64,000 nt of DNA from Clostridiales bacterium (GCA_029007845.1 JAQXIP010000110.1:25023-89022), one strand, 5' to 3'; shown: positions 1 to 9,632, numbered from the stretch's first letter. Notes: generated by a model from the sequence alone, not told the origin. Translations and numbers: made by a program.

Positions 1-315
1 GAATTAGTGAACCGCTCCGGTGATTTTGTGAATCCGCTTACCGTCCTCACCGAAGATTATGATGTGATTGCGAACCGGAAAGCACATCCAAAGGAAGGTT
101 CCTATACGAATTACCTGTTCGAGAAAGGAATCGATAAAATATTAAAAAAATGTGGTGAAGAGGCAACCGAGATTGTGATTGCCGCCAAAAATCCAAATGC
201 GGAAGAACTGAAATATGAGATTTCAGATTTTCTGTACCACCTGATGGTTCTTATGGTTGAGTGTGGGCTGGATTGGAACGATATCGTGAAAGAACTTGCG
301 AACCGCCGGTCTTAA
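1..315 (+). CDS. hisE: Phosphoribosyl-ATP pyrophosphatase domain (HisE or C-terminus of HisIE), 5'-truncated
   Basis: The reading frame is open from the first base, so the gene starts upstream of the window. The visible 104 residues contain the all-alpha, MazG-like HisE fold. The run KCGEEATEIVIAAKN followed by the ISDFLYHLMVLM helix is typical of HisE. The enzyme hydrolyses phosphoribosyl-ATP to phosphoribosyl-AMP and pyrophosphate, the second step of histidine biosynthesis. The residues before the HisE core (SGDFVNPLTVLTEDYDVI) fit the linker of a bifunctional HisI-HisE protein, the common form in Clostridia, but the HisI part cannot be seen. A GTG at base 7 is only an internal codon. The next gene starts 20 bases downstream. 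Confidence 0.85.
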   Translation, partial: ELVNRSGDFVNPLTVLTEDYDVIANRKAHPKEGSYTNYLFEKGIDKILKKCGEEATEIVIAAKNPNAEELKYEISDFLYHLMVLMVECGLDWNDIVKELANRRS

Positions 316-335
316 ACGGAAAGGAGAGAAGGAAC

Positions 336-497
336 ATGCTTTTTGTGAAGTATCTTTTATTTTATCTTTTTAAGGCGCTGTTTCTAGCAGCGGTAGCTGT
401 TTTAGGGATCTTTGCAGGCAAAAAATTACGGGATCATAAAACGGCCCGTATGCAAAGAGAAGCACAGGAAGTTAATGAAATTACCGAAACAAAATAG
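336..497 (+). CDS. Small single-pass membrane protein, unknown function
   Basis: Fifty-three residues starting at an ATG preceded by a good ribosome site (AAGGAGAGAAGGAAC). One hydrophobic segment covers about residues 5-27, followed by a basic, charged cytoplasmic-type tail (KKLRDHKTARMQREAQE). An in-frame upstream extension overlapping the his gene lacks a ribosome site and was not used. It lies between the his gene (20 bases) and alaS (29 bases), so it is probably co-transcribed with them. I do not recognise a family. The hydrophobic N-terminus plus charged tail is only a general small-membrane-protein architecture. Confidence 0.6.
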   Translation: MLFVKYLLFYLFKALFLAAVAVLGIFAGKKLRDHKTARMQREAQEVNEITETK

Positions 498-526
498 AAA
501 GAAACCACAATTTGGAGGAAAAAATA

Positions 527-3163
527 GTGAAAGCGTATGGAGTAAACGAATTAAGAAAAATGTATCTCGATTTTTTTGAGAGCAAAGGACATCTGGTAAT
601 GAAGAGTTTTTCTCTTGTACCACATAATGACAACAGTCTTCTTCTGATTAATGCCGGAATGGCTCCATTAAAGCCTTATTTTACCGGTCAGGAGATTCCG
701 CCGAGAAGACGTGTGGCTACCTGTCAGAAGTGTATCCGTACCGGAGATATTGAGAATGTTGGAAAAACAGCCAGACATGGTACATTTTTTGAGATGCTCG
801 GTAATTTTTCTTTTGGAGATTACTTCAAACACGAAGCGATTAACTGGTCCTGGGAATTCTTAACAGAAGTCATTGGTCTGGATAAAGACCGTCTGTATCC
901 TTCTGTTTATGAGACCGATGATGAAGCTTTTGAGATCTGGAATAAAGAAGTCGGTGTTCCGGCAGACCGCATTTTCCGGTTTGGTAAGGAAGATAACTTC
1001 TGGGAACACGGGGCAGGACCTTGCGGTCCTTGTTCGGAGATCTATTATGACCGTGGTGAAAGCTACGGATGCGGAAAACCTGGATGTACGGTTGGATGTG
1101 ACTGTGACCGTTATATGGAAGTGTGGAATAATGTATTTACCCAGTTTGAAAATGACGGAAAAGGAAATTATACCGAATTAGAAAATAAAAATATTGATAC
1201 CGGCATGGGTCTGGAACGTCTTGCCGTAGTCGTTCAGGATGTGGATTCTATCTTCGCGGTGGATACGATTAAAGCGCTTCTTGACAAAGTGGCACAGATT
1301 GCTGGAACAGAGTATAAAGTGGATGAGACAAAGGATATTTCCCTTCGTCTGATTACCGATCATATCCGTTCTGTCACATTTATGATTTCTGACGGAATTA
1401 TGCCAAGCAATGAAGGCAGGGGATATGTTCTGCGCCGTCTTTTAAGAAGAGCAGCAAGACATGGCCGTCTTCTTGGAATTAAAGGAAAATTCTTATCTGA
1501 GTTAAGCAAGACCGTAATCGAACTTCATAAAGATGGTTATCCGGAACTGGAAGAAAAACAGGAAATGATCTTTAAGGTATTATCAGAAGAAGAAGAGAAA
1601 TTCAATAAAACCATTGATCAGGGACTTTCTATGTTGTCTGAGCTGGAAGCTTCTCTGAAAAAATCCGGTGAAACCGTTCTTTCTGGTGACCAGGTATTCA
1701 AGTTATATGACACATATGGATTCCCGGTTGACCTGACAAAAGAAATTCTGGAAGAAAAAGGCATTTCCATTGATGAAGACGGATTTAAAAAGGCAATGGA
1801 AAAGCAGCGTGAACAGGCAAGAAAAGCCCGTAAAACAACCAATTATATGGGTGCGGATGTGACGGTATACCAGTCCATTGATGCAGCCATTACATCAAAA
1901 TTCGTTGGATATGACCGGACAAGCCATGTATCCAAAATCACTGTTCTCACAACGGAAACAGATCTGGTTCAGGCACTTGCAGATGGTGATATGGGAACCA
2001 TAATAGTGGAAGAAACGCCATTTTATGGAACGATGGGCGGCCAGGTAGCGGATACTGGAATGATTACCACGGATACCGCTGCCTTTGAGGTACTTGATAC
2101 CATCCATCTTCAGGGCGGCAAGATCGGTCATGTTGGAAAGATGGTAAAAGGCATGCTGTCGGTTGGAGATGAGGTTACTTTAACGATTGACGAAGGACGC
2201 AGAAATAATACCGGGAAAAACCACAGTGCTACCCACCTATTACAGAAAGCCCTTCGGATGGTGCTTGGAACTCATGTAGAACAACAAGGATCTTATGTTG
2301 ATAAAGACCGTCTGCGTTTTGACTTTACTCATTTCTCAGCAATGACAAACGAAGAGTTACAGCAAGTGGAATCGATTGTAAATGAGGAAATCCAGAAAGC
2401 ACTTCCGGTTGTTACCGATATTATGACGCTGGATGAGGCAAAGAAAACCGGTGCCATGGCATTGTTTGGTGAAAAATATGGAGAAACCGTACGAGTGGTG
2501 CGTATGGGAGACTTTAGTACAGAACTTTGCGGTGGTACCCATGTTGCCAATACCTCTGCCATTACGACATTTAAGATACTGTCTGAGAGTGGAATTGCAG
2601 CAGGAGTGCGCCGTATCGAAGCATTAACCGGGGATGCGGTATTTGAATATTACCGTAATATGGAACAGACACTCCATGAGGCAGCCCATGCAGCGAAAAC
2701 CGAGCCGGACAAACTGACGCATAAGATTTCTTCTATGCTTGAGGAAATCAAAGAATTTCAGTCTGAAAATGAGAAACTGAAAAATAAACTGGCAAAAGAC
2801 GCCCTTGGGGACGTAATGAATCAGGTTGTGGATGTAAAAGGGGTTAAGCTTCTGGCTGCTTCTGTGGAAAATGTTGACATGAATGGTCTTCGCACATTAG
2901 GCGACCAGTTAAAGGAGAAACTGGGAAGTGGTGTTGTGGTACTGGCTTCTTCCAATGACGGAAAAGTAAACCTGATTGCGATGGCAACGGATGATGCCAT
3001 GAAAGCCGGTGCTCATGCAGGCAACCTTATCAAAGCGATCGCTTCTGTAGTAGGCGGTGGCGGCGGTGGACGTCCAAATATGGCTCAGGCAGGCGGAAAG
3101 AATCCGGCAGGAATTCCAGATGCAATCGCAAAAGCAAAAGAAGTATTGGAAGAACAACTGTAA
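527..3163 (+). CDS. alaS: Alanine--tRNA ligase
   Basis: Class II alanyl-tRNA synthetase of about 878 residues, the usual length for the family. It charges tRNA-Ala with alanine in the cytoplasm. Visible features are the N-terminal motif YGVNELRKMYLDFFESKGH, the class II catalytic core, and the editing domain with zinc ligands GKNHSATH near residue 564 and CGGTH near residue 666. A coiled segment follows, then a C-terminal glycine-rich DHHA1 domain (GGGGGGRPNMAQAGG). I chose the GTG at 527 because a GGAGG box sits 8 bases upstream. The alternative TTG at 512 overlaps that ribosome site. No T-box leader fits in the 29 bases upstream. Confidence 0.97.
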   Translation: MKAYGVNELRKMYLDFFESKGHLVMKSFSLVPHNDNSLLLINAGMAPLKPYFTGQEIPPRRRVATCQKCIRTGDIENVGKTARHGTFFEMLGNFSFGDYFKHEAINWSWEFLTEVIGLDKDRLYPSVYETDDEAFEIWNKEVGVPADRIFRFGKEDNFWEHGAGPCGPCSEIYYDRGESYGCGKPGCTVGCDCDRYMEVWNNVFTQFENDGKGNYTELENKNIDTGMGLERLAVVVQDVDSIFAVDTIKALLDKVAQIAGTEYKVDETKDISLRLITDHIRSVTFMISDGIMPSNEGRGYVLRRLLRRAARHGRLLGIKGKFLSELSKTVIELHKDGYPELEEKQEMIFKVLSEEEEKFNKTIDQGLSMLSELEASLKKSGETVLSGDQVFKLYDTYGFPVDLTKEILEEKGISIDEDGFKKAMEKQREQARKARKTTNYMGADVTVYQSIDAAITSKFVGYDRTSHVSKITVLTTETDLVQALADGDMGTIIVEETPFYGTMGGQVADTGMITTDTAAFEVLDTIHLQGGKIGHVGKMVKGMLSVGDEVTLTIDEGRRNNTGKNHSATHLLQKALRMVLGTHVEQQGSYVDKDRLRFDFTHFSAMTNEELQQVESIVNEEIQKALPVVTDIMTLDEAKKTGAMALFGEKYGETVRVVRMGDFSTELCGGTHVANTSAITTFKILSESGIAAGVRRIEALTGDAVFEYYRNMEQTLHEAAHAAKTEPDKLTHKISSMLEEIKEFQSENEKLKNKLAKDALGDVMNQVVDVKGVKLLAASVENVDMNGLRTLGDQLKEKLGSGVVVLASSNDGKVNLIAMATDDAMKAGAHAGNLIKAIASVVGGGGGGRPNMAQAGGKNPAGIPDAIAKAKEVLEEQL

Positions 3164-3207
3164 AAATATTCTGAACCATTTTTTTCCATCTTTTTCGCAA
3201 AAAGTGG

Positions 3208-3235
3208 TTGACGAATTATTCTTTTATGTTATAAT
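3208..3235 (+). promoter_or_regulatory. Sigma-A-type promoter for rpsU
   Basis: TTGACG (3208-3213) and TATAAT (3230-3235) are separated by 16 bases. The site lies in the alaS-rpsU gap and would give a leader of roughly 100 bases before rpsU. Confidence 0.7.
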
Positions 3236-3341
3236 CATATTTGTGCTATTTGAGTATCCTTCTGTTCGGTGGGGGATCAATTATTAACCCAGACAGTTGT
3301 AAGGCACAATAAACAACTGGAGGGAGGTTAGGTGTGAGACT

Positions 3342-3518
3342 ATGTCAAATGTTATCGTGAAAGAGAACGAATCTTTAGACAGTGCTCTCCGCAGATTCAA
3401 AAGAAGCTGTGCGAAAGCAGGTATTCAGCAGGAGATTCGTAAAAGAGAGCATTATGAGAAGCCAAGTGTAAGACGTAAGAAAAAATCAGAGGCTGCTCGT
3501 AAACGTAAATTTAACTAA
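3342..3518 (+). CDS. rpsU: 30S ribosomal protein S21
   Basis: Fifty-eight residues beginning [19 protein letters not shown] and ending in a very basic tail ([15 protein letters not shown]). This is the standard bacterial S21 sequence and length. S21 is a late-assembling protein of the 30S platform near the 3' end of 16S rRNA. A strong ribosome site (GGAGGGAGG) lies upstream. The gene has its own promoter and is followed directly by a hairpin terminator, so it can be transcribed alone. The yqfC-yqfD-phoH-ybeY cluster follows it. Confidence 0.97.
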   Translation: MSNVIVKENESLDSALRRFKRSCAKAGIQQEIRKREHYEKPSVRRKKKSEAARKRKFN

Positions 3519-3532
3519 TTGTGCGAGATAAT

Positions 3533-3565
3533 GGGGCTGTTCCTTATGGGACAGCTCCTTTTTCT
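3533..3565 (+). terminator. Rho-independent terminator of rpsU
   Basis: An 11-bp stem (GGGGCTGTTCC against GGGACAGCTCC, two wobble pairs) with a 4-base TTAT loop, followed by TTTTTCT. Confidence 0.88.
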
Positions 3566-3748
3566 AAGAAAACTCTGCCAGACCAGATGGAATCGGTCAT
3601 AAATTTTCCGGTTCTGCCATACAATGTTCATAGCAAGTATCTGGGTGTGGTAATCTTTATGGGAAAAGCATATCGTTCTGACCATCAGAAAAACAAGAAA
3701 AGAATTCTTGCCAATGCCCATATCACACAGCCAAAGGGAAAATCAGAT

Positions 3749-4021
3749 ATGGAAAAAGCGGTTTTTTTTGAAGAAATATCCAATGCGATTGCCATTCCCC
3801 AGGATGTTCTTGGAAACCTGCCGATTGTTACTGTTACCGGAAGGCAGCTGGTTCATATTGAAAATTATAAAGGAATCATCCAGTATCAGAGTGATACGGT
3901 ACGGGTTCAGACAAAAGCAGGAGTGCTTTGCGTAAATGGGAAACGGTTATCCATTGACTATTATTCATCCGATGAGATGCGAATATCAGGACACATTCTT
4001 GAAATCAGATATCAAATGTAG
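3749..4021 (+). CDS. yqfC: Sporulation protein YqfC family
   Basis: A 90-residue product matching the size and layout of YqfC, a small beta-rich protein paired with YqfD and linked to sporulation in Bacillus. The conserved stretch runs PQDVLGNLPIVTVTGRQL-HIENYKGI. The frame stays open upstream to 3521, but that extension crosses the rpsU terminator. The ATG at 3749 has an AAAGGGA ribosome site 9 bases upstream and gives the family length. The gene is followed 14 bases later by yqfD. The biochemical role of this family is not established. Confidence 0.85.
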   Translation: MEKAVFFEEISNAIAIPQDVLGNLPIVTVTGRQLVHIENYKGIIQYQSDTVRVQTKAGVLCVNGKRLSIDYYSSDEMRISGHILEIRYQM

Positions 4022-4035
4022 AAAGAGGGAGCAGC

Positions 4036-5292
4036 ATGCATCGGGTAATCCGTTGGTTTCGGGGGTATGTAAGAGTACAGGTCAAAGGTCGTTCTCCGGA
4101 ACGCTTTTGCAATCTTTGTTCGAACCGTGGAATAATCGTATGGGATTTTGGCATTGATGAGAATCATCAGTATCATTTATGTATGTATCGTTCTGATTTT
4201 AAGAAACTGCTGCCAGTTGTGAAAAAATCCGGAACAAGACCCTGTATCGAAAAAAGAATTGGATTTCCTTTTTTTCTGAAATGCTGGTCAAAACGGAAAG
4301 TGCTTGTCACCGGATTTCTTTTTTTTATCGCCATTCTGCTTTTTTTGTCCCGGTTTATCTGGAATATCGATATTGAGGGAAACTACACCTATACGGATGA
4401 AGAAATGCTTAAATTTCTTGCAAAAAAGGGGATTACGACCGGATGCACCATCCAGTCAGTCAACTGCGCGGTCATGGAAGAAGAGATCCGGAAGCATTAT
4501 TCCGACGTTGGATGGGTATCGATGGATATTAACGGCACGAATCTCCGGGTTCGCATTGTAGAAACCAATATGCCGGTTCCCTATGAAAAACAGACAAAAC
4601 CATGCCATCTTGTTGCAAGCCATTCTGGAACGGTGGAATCCATTGTGACACGTTCTGGTGTTCCTCTTGTGAAAAAAGGGGCTGTCGTAACAGCCGGAGC
4701 TATCGTGATTTCCGGGATAGAAGAACTTTATGGTGACTTTGACGTCCCTGCAGGGAAAAAAGGTGTTGCAGCAGATGGAACGGTAAAAATCCGTACCTCA
4801 TACGAGTACGAGGCAGTCATTCCGCTGAAAATAAACGCAAAAGTTTATCTTGATAAAGAGACGGTACAGTACGGAATAAAAGTGTTCCAAAAGAGATTTT
4901 ATCTGTATCCTCCACTTTACCGTTTCCAATCTGAAACCCGTTATGATATAATAACCAGTGAAAATGTGTGGAGTATCGGTTGTTTTTCTCTTCCATGTGC
5001 CTCGATCAACCGGAGAATCCGTCCATATAAAACCGTGGCTGACACCCTTAATGTGGATGAGGCAAAGAAAAAAGGAGAAGAACGATTAGAAAATTATCTG
5101 GATCATCTGGATCAGAAAATCGTATCCGTTCTAAAAACGGATATCCACTATAAAAAAGAAACGGATGCGCTGATTCTGACCGCTGACATTGCCGTCATAG
5201 AACAGGCGGGAGAGATACGGTATGTGACCGACTCAGAGCTTCTATCTGATGATCAGGATCATGCGGCAAAAGAGGAGGAAAAAACGGATTAG
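4036..5292 (+). CDS. yqfD: Sporulation protein YqfD family (membrane protein)
   Basis: A 418-residue protein with an N-terminal cytoplasmic part and one clear transmembrane segment near residues 89-109 (FLFFIAILLFLSRFIW). A long extracytoplasmic region begins NIDIEGNYTYTDEEML, the hallmark of YqfD. The family is known as a sporulation protein and usually follows yqfC and precedes phoH, exactly as here. The start has a GAAAGAGGGAGC ribosome site. The C-terminus is highly charged. Its molecular function is unknown beyond the sporulation link. Confidence 0.9.
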   Translation: MHRVIRWFRGYVRVQVKGRSPERFCNLCSNRGIIVWDFGIDENHQYHLCMYRSDFKKLLPVVKKSGTRPCIEKRIGFPFFLKCWSKRKVLVTGFLFFIAILLFLSRFIWNIDIEGNYTYTDEEMLKFLAKKGITTGCTIQSVNCAVMEEEIRKHYSDVGWVSMDINGTNLRVRIVETNMPVPYEKQTKPCHLVASHSGTVESIVTRSGVPLVKKGAVVTAGAIVISGIEELYGDFDVPAGKKGVAADGTVKIRTSYEYEAVIPLKINAKVYLDKETVQYGIKVFQKRFYLYPPLYRFQSETRYDIITSENVWSIGCFSLPCASINRRIRPYKTVADTLNVDEAKKKGEERLENYLDHLDQKIVSVLKTDIHYKKETDALILTADIAVIEQAGEIRYVTDSELLSDDQDHAAKEEEKTD

Positions 5293-5312
5293 GAAAGGAG
5301 TAATTTCGGAGA

Positions 5313-6320
5313 ATGGGAATTGTAGAACAAGTTATGAACATTCCTGCAGAACATGAGAAGAATCTGTTTGGACAATTAGATTCTTATATGAAGCTGATTG
5401 AGCGCAATCTGAATGTTACGCTTGTCTTAAGAGAAAATGGTCTGAAAATCATTGGCGAACCGGATCGGGTAGAGGAGACTCAGGCTGTGATGAAAGAACT
5501 GTTAGACCTGTCGATCCGTGGAAATGTCATTACCGAGCAGAATGTGAATTATGCGCTCGCAATTATCACGGAGAACCGCAAACATCCGGATCAGGCAGTA
5601 CACATGACCGAGTTTGATAAGGATGTAATCTGCCATACGATTCAGGGGAGACCAATTAAGCCAAAAACATTTGGGCAGAAGCGTTATGTGGATGCAATCC
5701 GGAACCATATGATTGTATTCGGAGTTGGTCCTGCCGGAACCGGGAAAACCTATCTTGCCATGGCAATGGCGATAAAAGCTTTTAAAAATGATGAGGTCAG
5801 TAAAATCATTCTTACACGGCCAGCCATTGAGGCAGGAGAGAAGCTGGGATTTCTGCCAGGTGACCTCCAGAGTAAAGTAGATCCTTATCTGCGTCCCCTT
5901 TATGATGCACTCTATCAGATTATGGGACCGGACAGTTACCTGAAAAATGTCGAAAAAGGCTGTATAGAAGTTGCGCCATTAGCTTACATGCGAGGACGTA
6001 CGCTGGATAATGCCTATATTATTCTGGATGAGGCGCAGAATACGACACCGGCTCAGATGAAGATGTTCCTCACCCGGATCGGCTTTGGCTCAAAAGTAAT
6101 CGTAACCGGGGATCTGTCTCAGAAGGATCTGCCAGATGGCACGAAATCCGGTCTGGAACAAGGTCTTAGAATACTAAATAAAATCGATGATATCGCAATC
6201 TGTGAACTGACTAGCAAGGATGTGGTAAGGCATCCGCTTGTGCAGAAGATTGTAGATGCCTATGACAAATATGAAAGGAGTCATAATGGGAATCATAATC
6301 GAGAAAGAAACAAAGGATGA
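5313..6320 (+). CDS. phoH: PhoH family P-loop NTPase
   Basis: A 335-residue PhoH-type ATPase. The Walker A motif GPAGTGKT is near residue 139 and the Walker B motif IILDEAQN near residue 234. The helicase-like motif VTGDLSQKDLP follows. The N-terminal extension resembles that of the YbeZ/PhoL branch. Proteins of this branch are associated with RNA metabolism and work next to YbeY, whose gene overlaps the end of this one by 35 bases, suggesting translational coupling. The substrate is not certain. Confidence 0.93.
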   Translation: MGIVEQVMNIPAEHEKNLFGQLDSYMKLIERNLNVTLVLRENGLKIIGEPDRVEETQAVMKELLDLSIRGNVITEQNVNYALAIITENRKHPDQAVHMTEFDKDVICHTIQGRPIKPKTFGQKRYVDAIRNHMIVFGVGPAGTGKTYLAMAMAIKAFKNDEVSKIILTRPAIEAGEKLGFLPGDLQSKVDPYLRPLYDALYQIMGPDSYLKNVEKGCIEVAPLAYMRGRTLDNAYIILDEAQNTTPAQMKMFLTRIGFGSKVIVTGDLSQKDLPDGTKSGLEQGLRILNKIDDIAICELTSKDVVRHPLVQKIVDAYDKYERSHNGNHNRERNKG

Positions 6321-6780
6321 GCTGGGATTTGATTACGAAGATGTGATAAAAAAAGTAATTGACTCAGCACTGGATTATTGTAACTGTCCTTATGAGCCGG
6401 AAGTTTCCGTACTATTAACCGATGATGATGAAATACACCGGCTGAACCGGGAATTCAGGGGTATTGACCGGACTACGGATGTATTGTCATTTCCAATGAT
6501 AACCTATCAAAAAGCGGGTGACTTTTCTCTTCTCGAAGAGATGGAAGACTGTTTTCATCCGGAGACCGGAGAGCTTCTGCTTGGAGATATTGCCATATCT
6601 GTGCAACGCGCCAGAGAACAGGCAAAAGAGTATGGACATTCACTTCTGCGCGAGATTGCTTTTCTGACAGCACATAGTATGCTGCATCTTTTTGGATATG
6701 ACCATATGGAAGAATCAGAGCGCAAAGAGATGGAGGACAAGCAGAGAGATATCCTTGACCGGATCGGAATTACAAGATAG
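6286..6780 (+). CDS. ybeY: rRNA maturation endoribonuclease YbeY
   Basis: A 164-residue metalloprotein of the UPF0054 family. The zinc-binding motif HSMLHLFGYDH (HxxxHxxxxxH) lies near residue 128, and the RTTDVLSFP segment is characteristic. YbeY acts in 16S rRNA 3'-end processing and ribosome quality control. The ATG at 6286 follows GAAAGGAG and lies inside the 3' end of phoH. An in-frame ATG at 6256 lacks a ribosome site. Confidence 0.95.
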   Translation: MGIIIEKETKDELGFDYEDVIKKVIDSALDYCNCPYEPEVSVLLTDDDEIHRLNREFRGIDRTTDVLSFPMITYQKAGDFSLLEEMEDCFHPETGELLLGDIAISVQRAREQAKEYGHSLLREIAFLTAHSMLHLFGYDHMEESERKEMEDKQRDILDRIGITR

Positions 6781-6793
6781 AGGGGAGAAAATC

Positions 6794-7903
6794 ATGAAAT
6801 TACAGAAAAGAGGAATGTGCCTGGTTTTATGCCTGATCCTTACCGTTTTACAGACCTTCACCCTTTCCGGGTGTGGAAAAAAAGCAGGGAATACCGTAAA
6901 TGAACCGGCTAATACAACTCCACCGGCACAAGTGGCAGAAACTGAGAACAAGTCCAAAGAAGAAAACCTGCATGAAGGAGAGTTCCAGAGTACTATATCC
7001 GGGTTATGGCTTCCGGAAAAACTGGAAGGAAAACGGCCTTATGCAATTATGATTAACAACATTGAAGTTGCAAGCCGCAATCAGAGTGGAACTTCCCAGG
7101 CTTCCATTATCTATGAGGCTGTTGTGGAAGGCGGAATCACAAGAATGATGGGAATCTATGAGGATTTTGATTCGGACCGCATTGGTTCCACAAGAAGTGC
7201 AAGACATTATTTTGTCAGCTTTGCGGATGAATATGATGCCATTTACTGTCATTATGGACAGACCAAATATGCGCTAAAGAAAATATCTGAGCTGGGTGTT
7301 GATAATCTTTCCGGCTTATCATCAGAAGGAGAAACGGTCTATTATCGTGACAACAGCTTAAAAGCACCTCATAATGCATTTGCAAGTTATGATGGAATCA
7401 AGAAGGGAACCAAGTTAAAAGGATACCGTACAAAGCTTCGTAAGAATGTGACAACCCATTACAAGTTCTATGAAGAAGATACTGATCTGGATGGGGAAAT
7501 CCAGGCAGACAAAGTCACTTTAAAGTTTTCCGGGTATACGTCTCCCTATTTTTCTTATAACAAAAAGAAAAAATTATACTACCGCTATGAATTCGACAAA
7601 AAACACGTAGACACCCAGACGGGAAAACAGTTAAAATTTAAGAATCTCATCATCCAGTATGTAAATGAGTGGACATTGGATGATAAAGGATATCAGACGA
7701 TGGATATTGAGAATTCCAGCGGAAAAGGCTATTACATAACAAATGGAACGGCAACTAAGATTACCTGGGAGAAAAATGAGAAGAAAAAGTCAATGCATTA
7801 CCGGACGGAAGACGGGAAGCTTCTTACCGTCAATCCGGGGAAAACGTATATTGCGATATTCCCGGATCGAAGCAGTTCTGAAGTGACATTTAGTAAAGAG
7901 TAA
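6794..7903 (+). CDS. DUF3048 (YerB-type) lipoprotein
   Basis: A 369-residue protein with a lipoprotein signal peptide ending in the lipobox LSGCG, so it should be anchored on the outer face of the membrane. A low-complexity linker comes before the DUF3048 domain. Recognisable segments are RPYAIMINN, GTSQASIIYEAVVEGGITRMM and RIGSTRSARHYF. The family is common in Firmicutes (B. subtilis YerB) and its function is unknown. The ATG at 6794 has a GGGGAG ribosome site and lies 13 bases after ybeY. Upstream in-frame starts run back into ybeY and would spoil the signal peptide. Confidence 0.88.
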   Translation: MKLQKRGMCLVLCLILTVLQTFTLSGCGKKAGNTVNEPANTTPPAQVAETENKSKEENLHEGEFQSTISGLWLPEKLEGKRPYAIMINNIEVASRNQSGTSQASIIYEAVVEGGITRMMGIYEDFDSDRIGSTRSARHYFVSFADEYDAIYCHYGQTKYALKKISELGVDNLSGLSSEGETVYYRDNSLKAPHNAFASYDGIKKGTKLKGYRTKLRKNVTTHYKFYEEDTDLDGEIQADKVTLKFSGYTSPYFSYNKKKKLYYRYEFDKKHVDTQTGKQLKFKNLIIQYVNEWTLDDKGYQTMDIENSSGKGYYITNGTATKITWEKNEKKKSMHYRTEDGKLLTVNPGKTYIAIFPDRSSSEVTFSKE

Positions 7904-7936
7904 CTACGTTTGAATAACAAAGGAGTACAAGCTGTT

Positions 7937-9586
7937 ATGGGTACAAAAAAGAAGAATAATTATCTGGTACAAGGTTCGATTCTTGCTGCCGCATCCATTC
8001 TGGTGCGGGTGATCGGTCTTGCGTACCGGGTTCCAATGACCAATATCCTTGGCTCAGAGGGCAATGGAATCTATTCCATCTCATTTAATATCTATAATAT
8101 TGTGCTGATTCTTTCTTCTTACAGTCTGCCGCTGGCTGTATCGAAAATGATTGCGGCTAAAAATGTACAAAAAAAATATCAGGATTCCTATCGGATTTTT
8201 TTACATGCAATCGTATTTGCACTGGTAGTTGGAACTGTTGCCGGCATGGCATTATATTTTGGAGCTGATTTTCTTGCAAAACTTTACCGGACACCGGGAG
8301 TAGAAAAACCACTCCGGATTCTGGCTCCTACTGTTTTTGTAGTTGCCCTGTTAGGAGTGTTCCGTGGACTGTTCCAGGGAAAACAGACGATGGTTCCCAC
8401 CGCTTTATCCCAGCTTTTAGAACAGGTAGTCAATGCCTTTGTAAGCGTCTATGCGGCATACAGTTTTATGAAAGCCCACAGTGCCTCTAAAGATATATCT
8501 GCTTATGGTGCCGCAGGTGGAACAGCCGGTACGCTGGCAGGAGCCATATCTGCCCTTGTATTTCTGATGCTGATTTTCGCAATCTATTATCCAACGCTGC
8601 GCCGTCAGTTAAGACGGGATAAAGACTCCAATTATGAGTCTTCCAAGGAAATCTATCTCATGCTTGGGGCAACCATTCTCCCAGTCATATTGAGCCAGAC
8701 CGTTTACCAGCTTAGCGGAACAGTGGATGATATGATGTTTAAAAATATTATGGCGGTAAAAGGGATGGATGACGGCTTAAGTGCGGATTTAATTGGTGTA
8801 TATGGAAGCCAGTACCGCCTTCTGATTAATGTACCAGTGGCAATATCCTCTGCCATGGCATCTTCTTTGATTCCAAGTATTGTTAGTTCCATCACCCAAA
8901 GCCAGATGGACCGGGCAAGAGAAAAAGTGACCTCTTCCATTAAATTTAATATGGTTATTGCGATTCCTGCCGCAGTAGGACTGGCTGTCCTGGCAAAACC
9001 TATCATGATGCTGTTATTTCCAAGCATATCAAATTACTGGGGGCTGGCAGCTTCTATGATGATCTATGGTTCTCTTGCAGTTGTATTTTATGCGCTGTCT
9101 ACCATCACAAGTGCGGTGCTGCAGGGAATTAATAAAATGAATCTTCCGGTTACCCATTCCATGATATCCTTGATTACTCATGTAATACTTGTTCTGTTCC
9201 TTTTGTACTTTACTAATGCTGGGATCTATGCACTGATTATCGGAAATGTAACGTTCCCGCTGGTGGTATGTATCTTGAATGCATTATCCGTAAAAAAACA
9301 TTTGGATTACCGGCAGGATGTGATGAAAACCTTTGTTGTTCCAGCGATCTGCTCGTGCGTGATGGGTGCAGTTACGCTTGGAACCTATTTCCTCGTACAC
9401 CTTCTTTGCCATCATTTTGTGATTGCATTATTTGCAGCAATTATCGTTGCGGTTTTTGTATACCTGATCTTAATTCTTGCATCAAAATGTTTTGAAGAGC
9501 AGGAGTTAAAGGAACTGCCATTTGGAAGAAAGATTCTGGTAGTTGGAAGAAAGCTGCATTTTTATCCGGCAGAAGAACAGGAATAA
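7937..9586 (+). CDS. MurJ/SpoVB-family polysaccharide or lipid-linked oligosaccharide exporter
   Basis: A 549-residue polytopic membrane protein with about 14 hydrophobic segments. It begins with the MVF/MOP superfamily signature QGSILAAASILVRVIGLAYRVPM and continues GSEGNGIYSISFNIYNI. This group includes MurJ-type lipid II flippases and the stage V sporulation protein B. Which one this is cannot be decided from sequence alone. The ATG at 7937 has an AAAGGAG site 11 bases upstream. The alternative TTG at 7910 has none. It probably moves wall or spore-cortex precursors across the membrane. Confidence 0.85.
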   Translation: MGTKKKNNYLVQGSILAAASILVRVIGLAYRVPMTNILGSEGNGIYSISFNIYNIVLILSSYSLPLAVSKMIAAKNVQKKYQDSYRIFLHAIVFALVVGTVAGMALYFGADFLAKLYRTPGVEKPLRILAPTVFVVALLGVFRGLFQGKQTMVPTALSQLLEQVVNAFVSVYAAYSFMKAHSASKDISAYGAAGGTAGTLAGAISALVFLMLIFAIYYPTLRRQLRRDKDSNYESSKEIYLMLGATILPVILSQTVYQLSGTVDDMMFKNIMAVKGMDDGLSADLIGVYGSQYRLLINVPVAISSAMASSLIPSIVSSITQSQMDRAREKVTSSIKFNMVIAIPAAVGLAVLAKPIMMLLFPSISNYWGLAASMMIYGSLAVVFYALSTITSAVLQGINKMNLPVTHSMISLITHVILVLFLLYFTNAGIYALIIGNVTFPLVVCILNALSVKKHLDYRQDVMKTFVVPAICSCVMGAVTLGTYFLVHLLCHHFVIALFAAIIVAVFVYLILILASKCFEEQELKELPFGRKILVVGRKLHFYPAEEQE

Positions 9587-9632
9587 TCCGGGCGATAGAT
9601 GGACATACTCCGCTTAGGAAGGAGTTTTGTCT

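Noticed and set aside
498..526. Searched for a T-box leader before alaS
   Set aside because: Only 29 bases separate alaS from the upstream gene, so there is no room for a T-box.
3521..3748. In-frame 76-codon upstream extension of yqfC
   Set aside because: It runs through the rpsU terminator, has no ribosome site, and the family length is reached from the ATG at 3749.
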